Part shown: positions 1 through 5,620 of the stretch, one piece after another
Position numbering within the stretch: position 1 is the first letter of the stretch
Layout of the letters: each line of letters begins with the position of its first letter
Notes under the pieces: generated by a model
Seen by the model: only the letters and a program-made list of their open reading frames with translations
Told to the model about the DNA's origin: nothing
The model's database searches: none
Made by a program: the position numbers and the translations under genes
From: an uncultured Parasphingopyxis sp.
GTDB lineage: Bacteria > Pseudomonadota > Alphaproteobacteria > Sphingomonadales > Sphingomonadaceae
DNA length: 5,620 bases
Reading direction: 5' to 3'
Assembly: GCA_905479515.1 (NCBI GenBank)
Contig: CAJQMX010000323.1
Span: 1-5,620 of the forward strand

Positions 1-28
1 TCCCGGTCAAGCCTGATAAATGCCTGTC

Positions 29-80
29 TTGCGACATTTTGCGACAGTTTTCCGGTGATCCGACAAAGCTCTGCGACAAA
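29..80 (+). promoter_or_regulatory. Candidate OmpR-family operator: tandem TTGCGACA repeats plus two CGACA copies
   Basis: The octamer TTGCGACA occurs at 29-36 and again at 39-46, a direct repeat with an exact 10-bp period. CGACA recurs in the same orientation at 61-65 and 74-78, both followed by AA (CGACAAA). OmpR/PhoB-family regulators are known to bind head-to-tail to direct half-sites about 10-11 bp apart, and a regulator of that family is encoded at 987-1706. The site lies 107 bp upstream of the EF-hand start codon. A weak -10-like TATTAC is present at 88-93 without a convincing -35, which would fit an activated promoter. The repeats are seen directly; binding by the neighbouring regulator is inferred. 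Confidence 0.5.
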
Positions 81-102
81 CACCGCCTATTACTCATGTC
101 GT

Positions 103-121
103 GGTGGACGACCCGTCCGCC
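103..121 (+). other. Leader hairpin upstream of the EF-hand gene
   Basis: GGTGGACG (103-110) can pair with CGTCCGCC (114-121) across a 3-base loop, giving eight pairs including one G-U. It is followed by no T run, so it is not a convincing terminator. It ends 19 bases before the ribosome binding site and would lie in the 5' untranslated region if transcription starts upstream of 103. It could stabilise the mRNA or be chance in GC-rich DNA. Confidence 0.25.
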
Positions 122-140
122 GGATTGGACAGATTACAGT

Positions 141-148
141 AAGGAAAA
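141..148 (+). promoter_or_regulatory. Ribosome binding site of the EF-hand gene
   Basis: AAGGAAAA lies 5 bases before the ATG at 154. It fixes the start there rather than at upstream in-frame codons, because the same reading frame stays open back to the first base of the window. Confidence 0.7.
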
Positions 149-153
149 TCCCC

Positions 154-846
154 ATGACTATGACGAAAACAAAGATGAGTATTGGCGCAGGTTTGGCAGC
201 GCTTCTGGTTGCCGGCGCAGCGATCGCTCAACCCGGCGGAATGCGGGGCGATGCGAATGGCGACGGCAATATGACCCGCGCTGAACTCAACACATCAATC
301 AACGCGCGCTTTGCCCGTGCCGATGCGAATAGCGATGGCGTAATCGACGCCAGCGAGCAGACCGCCATGCGCGGTGAGCGCCGTGGGCATCGCGGTGAAA
401 ATCGCGGACGGCGTGGTGGCGAAGGCCGCCGTGGACATCGCGGAGGCCGTGGCGGTGAAGGCCGTGGTGGACAGGGCGACCGGATGGCGCATCTGGATAC
501 CAACAGCGATGGCGTTCTGACGCGCGATGAAGCGCTTGCCCCGGCAATTGCCCGGTTTGACCGGGTCGACGCCAATAACGACGGCCGGATTGACGCAGCG
601 GAACAGACGGCCATGCGCGAACAGCGTGAAGCCCGCCGGACTGAACGCCGTGCCAATCGCACGGAACGCCGCGCCAATCGTCCGAATCCGGACGCCAATG
701 GCGATGGCCAGATCTCCCGGGAAGAGTTCGGAGTTCGCGCCGTTGAGCGGTTCACCAGCGCCGATGCGAACAATGACGGCACGGTAACGCGCGAAGAGCG
801 CCGGGCCGCCCGGGCTGCCCATCGTGCGGAACGCCGCGGCGAATAA
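154..846 (+). CDS. Exported six-EF-hand protein with Arg/Gly-rich linkers
   Basis: A 230-residue protein predicted to bind calcium outside the cytoplasm. Residues 1-25 form a Sec signal peptide: Lys at 5 and 7, a hydrophobic core at 10-24, and a likely cleavage after AIA (25) before QPGG. Six canonical EF-hand loops (D-x-N-x-D-G, ending in E at loop position 12) start at residues 33, 57, 115, 139, 180 and 204. They form three pairs, each with loop starts exactly 24 residues apart, much closer than the roughly 36 of calmodulin. Linker 73-110 is Arg/Gly-rich with His 79 and 95; linker 155-176 is Arg-rich and repeats ERRANR. The basic linkers contrast with the acidic loops. The start is set by the AAGGAAAA site and the signal peptide. 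No named family member is recognised. Calcium buffering or sensing is inferred from the loops, and a role with the downstream two-component system from position only. Confidence 0.9.
   Translation: MTMTKTKMSIGAGLAALLVAGAAIAQPGGMRGDANGDGNMTRAELNTSINARFARADANSDGVIDASEQTAMRGERRGHRGENRGRRGGEGRRGHRGGRGGEGRGGQGDRMAHLDTNSDGVLTRDEALAPAIARFDRVDANNDGRIDAAEQTAMREQREARRTERRANRTERRANRPNPDANGDGQISREEFGVRAVERFTSADANNDGTVTREERRAARAAHRAERRGE
412..473 (+). repeat. Imperfect 36-bp-period repeat encoding the RGGEGR tract
   Basis: Bases 412-437 and 448-473 match at 22 of 26 positions with a period of 36 bp, that is 12 codons. They encode RGGEGRRGH (residues 87-95) and RGGEGRGGQ (99-107) of the EF-hand protein. 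A further related unit, RRGHRG, occurs at residues 76-81 and 92-97. This looks like internal duplication that expanded the linker between the first and second EF-hand pairs, so its length may vary between strains. Confidence 0.6.
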
Positions 847-910
847 CCACGCCGCCAACCCCTTGCTGCGCGCTTCATCCCCTCCTGAATCTGTGGAGCG
901 CGCGGCGATT

Positions 911-948
911 GGCGGGCAACCGGTACCTTCCCTGGCCGGTTGCCCGCC
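911..948 (+). terminator. Probable intrinsic terminator after the EF-hand gene
   Basis: GGCGGGCAACCGG (911-923) and CCGGTTGCCCGCC (936-948) are perfect inverted repeats of 13 bp with a 12-base loop. The hairpin lies 64 bases past the EF-hand stop codon and 38 bases before the response regulator ATG. The following bases are TTATCGCTT, a weak T tract, so termination may be partial. It could instead act as a regulatory hairpin in the leader of the two-component operon. Confidence 0.55.
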
Positions 949-986
949 TTATCGCTTCGGACACCAAGCCGCGCTATGCAGATCTT

Positions 987-1706
987 ATGACCAGCCAACC
1001 CCATCTCCTGCTTGTCGAAGACGAGCGCAGTATCCGCGATCCGCTTGCCGCCTTTTTGGGCAAGAATGGCTATCGTGTAACACAGGCCGCCGATGCCCAG
1101 GCCGCGCGCCAACAGCTGGCCGGCTATGCCATCGACTGCGTGATCTGTGACATCATGATGCCAGGCGAGGACGGGCTCAGCCTGACGCGCCATATCCGCG
1201 CGACCAGCGAAATCCCGGTCATCCTGCTAACCGCAAAATCAGAAGAAACCGAACGGATCATCGGCCTGGAAATGGGCGCGGATGATTATGTCGTAAAACC
1301 CTTTTCGCCGCGCGAGTTGCTGGCGCGGATCAAGGTGATCCTGCGCCGCGCTGGCACAGGCGGAACCCATCAGCGCGCACCTGACCAGCAAAGCTACGGC
1401 TTTGGAGACTGGGTGCTCAAGGCTGGAGAGCGCACGCTTGTCGACCGCGATGGCGTTTCGGTTGCCCTGTCGACAGGCGAATATCAATTGCTGCTCGCGC
1501 TCGTCACCCATCCTCAACAGGTGCTGACCCGGGACCAGCTCCTGGATCTCACCCAGGGACGGGCAGCCGAAGCCTTTGACCGGGCAATAGACAATCAGAT
1601 CAGTCGCTTGCGCCGCAAGATTGAGGCAGATCCTAAAACACCTGCGCTCATCAAGACGGTATGGGGTGGTGGCTATACGCTGGCGACAGACGTTACCCGC
1701 TTATGA
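987..1706 (+). CDS. OmpR-family two-component response regulator
   Basis: A cytoplasmic DNA-binding regulator of 239 residues, normal for the family. The receiver domain (about 5-122) has the acidic pair E11/D12, phospho-acceptor D55 (in CDIMMPGEDG), T82, Y101 and K104 (in KPF). A linker at about 123-136 leads to a winged-helix domain (about 138-235), with the recognition-helix region FDRAIDNQISRLRRKIE (197-213) and the wing IKTVWGGGYTLA (222-233), both close to OmpR itself. Phosphorylation by the kinase encoded next, whose ATG overlaps this stop codon, is expected from gene order. The ATG at 987 was chosen because it leaves six residues before the first beta strand, as in homologues, although no clear ribosome binding site precedes it. 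An in-frame TTG at 909 with GGAG at 895-898 is the alternative. The specific regulon cannot be read from sequence; the upstream EF-hand gene is a candidate target. Confidence 0.93.
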   Translation: MTSQPHLLLVEDERSIRDPLAAFLGKNGYRVTQAADAQAARQQLAGYAIDCVICDIMMPGEDGLSLTRHIRATSEIPVILLTAKSEETERIIGLEMGADDYVVKPFSPRELLARIKVILRRAGTGGTHQRAPDQQSYGFGDWVLKAGERTLVDRDGVSVALSTGEYQLLLALVTHPQQVLTRDQLLDLTQGRAAEAFDRAIDNQISRLRRKIEADPKTPALIKTVWGGGYTLATDVTRL

Positions 1707-3082
1707 CGAAGCTCTGGCCAAAAAGCCTGTTCGGGCAATTGATGCTGCTCGTCGCGCTGGCGCTGTTCATTGCGCAAGCGATCAATTTCGCCATGCTTGT
1801 CAGGGCTGGTGAACGGCTGCGCTTTGCCGAGGCATCGGGCCCGGTTGTTGAACGTATTGTCTCGGCGGCCGACCGGCTTGAAGCGGGCGAACCGCTTCGT
1901 TCGCGTCGTGGTCGCGGCAATCGCCGCGGTGGCGGAAGGATGCAGATCGCGGCGGACAGTGCAGTCAGCGCGGATGGCTTGCCGCGTGTTATCAATTATG
2001 AGCAACGGCTTGCAACTACATTGGAAACAGCCGGATTTTATACCCAGTCTGTCGAAGTTGGGCAGGCGGATATTGATCAGTTACCGGCATCGCGCCGATT
2101 TGATCGGCTCCGGAATGAAAGCCGCCCTTCGCAGCTTTTGCGGGTTTCCGTGCAGCTTGAAGATGGCCGCTGGCTCAATGGCTGGATGCGTATTCGGCAG
2201 GGCGGGATCGGGGCGCTGGTCTCGGTCATCGCCCAGACTGTCATCCTCTATGGCGTCCTGATGCTCGTCCTGTTCCTGTTCGTGCGAAGGGTTTCCCGCC
2301 CGCTGCGGTCCCTGACTGACGCCGTGAAGGAATTTGCCGATACCGACTCCGATACCGAAGACAATGCACCGGTGGCCGTAGAGGGGCCGCGCGATGTCGC
2401 CGGCCTGATCGAAGCATTCAATGCAATGCGTGTGCGGATTGCCGCAATGCTGGGTGAGAAAAACCATATGCTCGGCGCGATCGGTCATGATCTGAGAACC
2501 CCACTTGCGGCGCTGCGTATCCATACCGAGAATGTGCCCGACGAAAGCGAGCGGGCGCGGATGGTCGAGACGATCACCGACATGACCGAAACGCTTGATG
2601 ATATCCTTTCGCTGGCCCGGCTGGGAAAGCCCAATGCGCAGGCGGAGAAGCTCGATCTGACGGCTCTGGTCGACAGCGCGATCGAGGATTTCCACGATGT
2701 TGGCGCGCCCGTGACGTTTGAAGAGAGCGCGCGGCTGGTGATCACCGGACGGTCCAATCTTCTCAAGCGAGCGATCCGCAACCTGATCGACAATGCGGTG
2801 CGCTATGGTGAAACGGCATCGGTTCGCGTTCGGCAGGACGGAGACCGCGCACTGGTGGAGATTGACGATAAAGGGCCGGGTATCGCCGAGGCGGCTCTCG
2901 AAACCGTCTTCGAGCCCTTTGCCCGGCTCGACGAATCGCGCAATCGCGAACAGGGCGGTTCGGGGCTCGGCCTCGCGCTGGCCCGCGCGATCGTTAATGA
3001 ACATGGCGGCGATCTGATCCTCGAGAACCTCGCAGATGGAGGGCTCAGGGCGCGCCTCTCACTGCCGCTTCAGAAACAGTAA
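1703..3082 (+). CDS. EnvZ-like membrane sensor histidine kinase
   Basis: A 459-residue inner-membrane kinase, probable partner of the preceding regulator. A first membrane segment (about 12-33) and a second (about 171-194) bracket a periplasmic sensor region of about 135 residues, which is of no type I recognise. That region contains an Arg/Gly-rich stretch at 66-79. A HAMP linker (about 195-250) follows and includes the acidic run DTDSDTED (213-220). The dimerisation helix carries phospho-acceptor H262 in GHDLRTPL, with Asp after His as in EnvZ. The ATPase domain has the N box NLIDNAVRYG (360-369), G1 DDKGPG (388-393), F box FEPFARL (403-409) and G2 GGSGLGLAL (418-426), all intact. The ATG overlaps the regulator's TGA as ATGA, indicating translational coupling. 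An earlier ATG at 1661 would add 14 residues overlapping the regulator and is less likely. The signal sensed is unknown. Confidence 0.93.
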   Translation: MTKLWPKSLFGQLMLLVALALFIAQAINFAMLVRAGERLRFAEASGPVVERIVSAADRLEAGEPLRSRRGRGNRRGGGRMQIAADSAVSADGLPRVINYEQRLATTLETAGFYTQSVEVGQADIDQLPASRRFDRLRNESRPSQLLRVSVQLEDGRWLNGWMRIRQGGIGALVSVIAQTVILYGVLMLVLFLFVRRVSRPLRSLTDAVKEFADTDSDTEDNAPVAVEGPRDVAGLIEAFNAMRVRIAAMLGEKNHMLGAIGHDLRTPLAALRIHTENVPDESERARMVETITDMTETLDDILSLARLGKPNAQAEKLDLTALVDSAIEDFHDVGAPVTFEESARLVITGRSNLLKRAIRNLIDNAVRYGETASVRVRQDGDRALVEIDDKGPGIAEAALETVFEPFARLDESRNREQGGSGLGLALARAIVNEHGGDLILENLADGGLRARLSLPLQKQ

Positions 3083-3127
3083 CCCAAGGCGCTTGCAGGT
3101 ATCGCATCCGCACGTCAGAAGGGCGCC

Positions 3128-4630
3128 ATGGCTGATACCGAACACCAATGGCAGGCGATTGAAAATACCGAGCCGGAGCGCCTGACCGCGCTTTTTGCCG
3201 CCGATCCTGATCGTCTCGATACGCTGACTGTCGATGAGGCGGGCCTTTATTTCGACTTTTCCAAAACGCATCTTGATGCCGGGCTGGTTGAGGCTTTTGA
3301 AGGGCTTGCCGATACGCAGGACCTGGCGGACAAGCGCGATGCGCTGTTTGCAGGTGAGCCGGTGAATGCCAGCGAAGGCCGCGCTGCCGAACATATGGCG
3401 CAGCGCGGGCAGGGCGCACCGGAAAGCGTGGCTTTGGCCAATGCCCTGCATATGCGGATGCGCGCATTGATCGACGCGATTGAAGCCGGCGCACTGGGTG
3501 AGATTCGCCATATCCTCCATCTCGGCATCGGCGGATCGGCGCTCGGCCCGGATTTCGTGATCGATGCTTTGGGGCGGGAAGACCCGGCCTATGATGTCGC
3601 GGTGGTTTCCAATGTTGATGGCGCGGCGCTCGAAGGGCCGTTCACCCTGTTCGACCCGGAATATACGCTGGTGGTTATTGCCTCGAAGAGTTTCACCACG
3701 GCCGAAACCATGCTCAACGCGCAAAGCGCGCTGCAATGGATGCGCAATGCCGGGATCACCGATCCGTTCGGCCAGATGGTCGCGCTGACGGCGCAGCCTG
3801 ATGCGGCGGTGGATTTCGGGATTGACCAGACACGGGTGCTGCCTTTCCCGGATACGGTCGGTGGCCGCTATTCGCTCTGGTCTTCGATAGGCTTTCCCAT
3901 CGCGCTGGCGCTGGGCTGGGAGGCGTTCGAGCAACTGCTGGAGGGCGCCGCAGCGATGGACCGGCACTTCCGGCTTGCCGAGTGGCGCGAAAATGCGCCG
4001 GTGCTCGCCGCCTTTGCCGACCTGTATTATGCGCAGGCGCGGCATGCCGAAACGCGCGCGGTATTCGCCTATGACGAACGCCTGCGATTGCTTCCTTCCT
4101 TTCTCCAGCAATTGGAGATGGAGTCCAACGGCAAGGCCGCAACAGCGGACGGCGAAGCGCTGGGCCGGGCCTCTTCGCCCATAGTCTGGGGCGGGGTGGG
4201 CACCGATGCCCAGCATGCGGTGTTCCAGTTGCTGCATCAGGGAACGCATTGTGTTCCCGCTGAATTCGTTGCCGTGGCCGAAGCGCATGATCACCGCGAT
4301 CCCGCGCATCATGAGCAATTGCTGGTCAACTGTTTCGCGCAGGGCTCCGCGCTGATGACAGGGCGCGCATCCGATGATCCGACCAGGCATTTTCCCGGAG
4401 ACCGCCCCTCCAGCACGATCCTGCTCGAACGGCTCGATCCGGCAAGCCTCGGCGCGCTGCTCGCCTTTTACGAGCACCGCACTTTCGTCAACGCGGCGCT
4501 GCTCGGCATCAATCCGTTCGATCAGTTCGGGGTTGAGCTGGGCAAGGATATCGCTCGCGCTATTGCCGAGGATGAGGACGCGCTGGAACTGGATGCATCA
4601 ACCAAGGCGCTCATCGAACGGGCGCTGTGA
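3128..4630 (+). CDS. pgi: Glucose-6-phosphate isomerase
   Basis: Cytoplasmic enzyme that interconverts glucose-6-phosphate and fructose-6-phosphate, linking hexose and gluconeogenic carbon to the Entner-Doudoroff and pentose phosphate routes. At 500 residues it is complete, and somewhat shorter than the 549 of E. coli. Substrate-binding segments include GIGGSALGP (133-141) and SKSFTTAET (186-194). Both family signatures are present: DTVGGRYSLWSSIG (242-255) and FDQFGVELGK (464-473). By alignment with known isomerases the catalytic residues are E332 (in MESNGK), H363 (in AQHAVFQ, 31 residues further on, the same spacing as in E. coli) and K473. AGAAGG-like AGAAGG at 3117-3122 supports the ATG at 3128. 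It starts 45 bases after the kinase with no terminator between, so readthrough from the two-component operon is possible. The long reading frame on the opposite strand is a shadow of this gene. Confidence 0.97.
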   Translation: MADTEHQWQAIENTEPERLTALFAADPDRLDTLTVDEAGLYFDFSKTHLDAGLVEAFEGLADTQDLADKRDALFAGEPVNASEGRAAEHMAQRGQGAPESVALANALHMRMRALIDAIEAGALGEIRHILHLGIGGSALGPDFVIDALGREDPAYDVAVVSNVDGAALEGPFTLFDPEYTLVVIASKSFTTAETMLNAQSALQWMRNAGITDPFGQMVALTAQPDAAVDFGIDQTRVLPFPDTVGGRYSLWSSIGFPIALALGWEAFEQLLEGAAAMDRHFRLAEWRENAPVLAAFADLYYAQARHAETRAVFAYDERLRLLPSFLQQLEMESNGKAATADGEALGRASSPIVWGGVGTDAQHAVFQLLHQGTHCVPAEFVAVAEAHDHRDPAHHEQLLVNCFAQGSALMTGRASDDPTRHFPGDRPSSTILLERLDPASLGALLAFYEHRTFVNAALLGINPFDQFGVELGKDIARAIAEDEDALELDASTKALIERAL

Positions 4631-4646
4631 GGTTCCGGCAACAATC

Positions 4647-4661
4647 CGATCACTCTGATCG
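4647..4661. other. Small palindrome in the pgi-gor gap
   Basis: CGATCA (4647-4652) and TGATCG (4656-4661) form a 6-bp inverted repeat around a 3-base centre, starting 17 bases after the pgi stop. No T run follows, so it is a poor terminator. It could be a weak hairpin, a protein site, or chance. Confidence 0.2.
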
Positions 4662-4695
4662 CGAAACTCTGCTTGCACGTAACCCTTTGCCTCCC

Positions 4696-4707
4696 CAGTT
4701 CGAACTG
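4696..4707. promoter_or_regulatory. 12-bp perfect palindrome upstream of gor
   Basis: CAGTTCGAACTG is a perfect 12-bp palindrome ending 33 bases before the gor start codon, a position suited to an operator or to overlapping a promoter. I recognise no regulator for it, and no good -35/-10 pair is visible around it. Chance is possible. Confidence 0.25.
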
Positions 4708-4740
4708 CAGGCAGACACTGAACAATGACAGGAATTCCCG

Positions 4741-5620
4741 ATGGCCGATTTTGACTATGACCTTTTTGTAATTGGCGCCGGTTCGGGCGGCGTGCGGGCC
4801 GCGCGTGTATCGGCGGCTTTCGGCGCAAAAGTGGCGATTGCCGAAGAGCATAAGGTAGGCGGCACCTGTGTCATTCGTGGCTGTGTGCCCAAAAAGCTGC
4901 TCGTTTACGGTGCGCATTTTGCCGAGGATATCCACGATGCCCGGCGCTTTGGCTGGAATGTCCCCGGCGATCCGGAGTTCCATTGGCCCACCCTGCGTGA
5001 CAATGTTCTTTCCGAGGTCGATCGGCTGAACGGCATCTATATCAACACGCTTGAAAGCCATGATGTCGAGATCATTCATGAGCGCGCGACCGTAACCGGG
5101 GCGAATGAGATCACGCTCGCATCGGGCAAGACTGTCACCGCCGGGAAGATTCTGGTCGCCACGGGGGCATGGCCGTTCAAGCCCGATTTCCCCGGTGCCG
5201 AGCATGCGATCACCTCGAACGAGGTGTTCCATCTCGAAACCCTGCCCAAGCGGGTATTGATCGCGGGCGCGGGCTATATCGCCAATGAGTTTGCCGGCAT
5301 CTTCAACGAATTCTCCTGCGAAGTGACGCTGATCAACCGGTCAGACGCGATCCTGCGCCAATATGACCAGTCAATCCGTGATCGGCTGCTCGAAATATCC
5401 ATGCGCAAGGGCATCGATTTCCGGTTTAACGCGCAGTTCGAAAGCATCGAGAAGAATGAAGACGGTTCGCTGCATGTCGAGATGAGCAACCATTCGGCGC
5501 TCGATGTCGATATGGTGCTGATCGCGACAGGCCGCGTGCCGAACACCGCTGGTCTGGGCCTGGAAAATGCCGGAGTTGAGCTGGATGACAAGGGCGCGGT
5601 CAAGGTCGACGAATATAGCA
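4741..5620 (+). CDS. gor: Glutathione-disulfide reductase (N-terminal part, runs off the window)
   Basis: A cytoplasmic FAD enzyme that reduces oxidised glutathione with NADPH. The 293 codons present cover roughly two thirds of a usual length of about 450; the dimerisation domain with its catalytic His-Glu pair lies beyond the edge. Seen here are the FAD-binding GAGSGG (12-17), the redox-active disulfide C43/C48 in GGTCVIRGCVPKK (the Ile-Arg spacing residues resemble plant and cyanobacterial enzymes, where E. coli has CVNVGC), the second Rossmann motif GAGYIANEFAGIFN (176-189), and ATGRVPN (262-268). R200 and R206 match by spacing the two Arg residues that bind the NADPH 2'-phosphate in E. 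coli glutathione reductase, which separates it from NADH-using lipoamide dehydrogenase. AGGAA at 4730-4734 precedes the ATG by 6 bases. It follows pgi by 110 bases and may have its own promoter. Trypanothione or mycothione reductase is less likely. Confidence 0.93.
   Translation, partial: MADFDYDLFVIGAGSGGVRAARVSAAFGAKVAIAEEHKVGGTCVIRGCVPKKLLVYGAHFAEDIHDARRFGWNVPGDPEFHWPTLRDNVLSEVDRLNGIYINTLESHDVEIIHERATVTGANEITLASGKTVTAGKILVATGAWPFKPDFPGAEHAITSNEVFHLETLPKRVLIAGAGYIANEFAGIFNEFSCEVTLINRSDAILRQYDQSIRDRLLEISMRKGIDFRFNAQFESIEKNEDGSLHVEMSNHSALDVDMVLIATGRVPNTAGLGLENAGVELDDKGAVKVDEYS

Noticed and set aside
88..93. TATTAC as a sigma70 -10 box for the EF-hand gene
   Set aside because: It matches the consensus at four of six bases, but the stretch 16-18 bases upstream has no -35 likeness, so it is mentioned only as a possibility within the operator entry.
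55..153. An upstream in-frame extension of the EF-hand protein
   Set aside because: It would bury the signal peptide 33 residues inside the protein and ignore the AAGGAAAA site before 154; the frame is simply open through the control region.
909..986. TTG 909 as start of the response regulator
   Set aside because: It adds 26 residues before the receiver domain that homologues lack and would translate through the strong hairpin. GGAG at 895-898 keeps it as a weak alternative only.
228..1193. A 321-codon minus-strand reading frame across the EF-hand gene and the regulator start
   Set aside because: It spans two well-supported + strand genes and the hairpin between them, and its product is a low-complexity Arg/Ser/Pro string caused by the repetitive EF-hand coding sequence.
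1684..1692. GCGACA near the end of the regulator gene as another operator copy
   Set aside because: It is a single copy inside coding sequence with no partner repeat at 10-11 bp.
1661..1702. ATG 1661 as start of the histidine kinase
   Set aside because: It would overlap the regulator by 46 bases and add a non-family N terminus; the ATGA overlap at 1703 is the usual arrangement.
2081..3004. A 307-codon minus-strand reading frame opposite the histidine kinase
   Set aside because: The kinase on the + strand has every expected catalytic box in order; the antisense product shows no domain.
3059..4477. A 472-codon open reading frame on the minus strand opposite pgi
   Set aside because: It lies antisense to a complete Pgi with all catalytic residues. 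Its product is Arg/His/Gly-rich, with no recognisable domain. Long antisense frames are common in GC-rich genes with strong third-position bias.

Overview
The window looks like an ordinary chromosomal segment of an alphaproteobacterium, most probably a member of the Sphingomonadales. The evidence is GC-rich DNA with a matching codon style, a short (500-residue) Pgi followed by a glutathione reductase with the CVIRGC active site, and an EnvZ/OmpR-like pair next to an exported EF-hand protein. The taxon is inferred from gene types and style, not from a database match. All five genes are on the + strand and none looks broken. No tRNA, rRNA, CRISPR array, insertion sequence or phage gene is visible.

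Region 1 (1-153) is non-coding and serves as the control region of the first gene. It holds two copies of TTGCGACA exactly 10 bp apart, two further CGACA copies in the same orientation, a short leader hairpin and a clear ribosome binding site. Region 2 (154-846) encodes a 230-residue exported protein with six perfect EF-hand loops arranged as three close pairs, separated by an Arg/Gly-rich and an Arg-rich linker. Region 3 (847-986) holds a 13-bp perfect inverted repeat, a probable terminator, just before the next gene. Region 4 (987-3082) is a two-component system: an OmpR-family response regulator whose stop overlaps the start of an EnvZ-like membrane histidine kinase by ATGA. Region 5 (3128-4630) is glucose-6-phosphate isomerase, 45 bp after the kinase with no terminator between. 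Region 6 (4631-4740) is a short gap with two small palindromes. Region 7 (4741 to the window edge) is the N-terminal 293 codons of glutathione-disulfide reductase.

Two functional groups stand out. The first is a possible signalling module made of the EF-hand protein, the regulator and the kinase. The tandem repeat in front of the EF-hand gene has the geometry expected of an OmpR-family operator, so the neighbouring regulator may control it, perhaps in response to calcium or envelope conditions. This is inference. The second is the metabolic pair pgi and gor: Pgi interconverts glucose-6-phosphate and fructose-6-phosphate and so influences flow into NADPH-producing sugar oxidation, and glutathione reductase consumes NADPH. 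The most interesting unexplained material is the first module: its operator-like repeats, its EF-hand architecture, and the Arg/Gly-rich segments found in both the EF-hand protein and the kinase sensor region.
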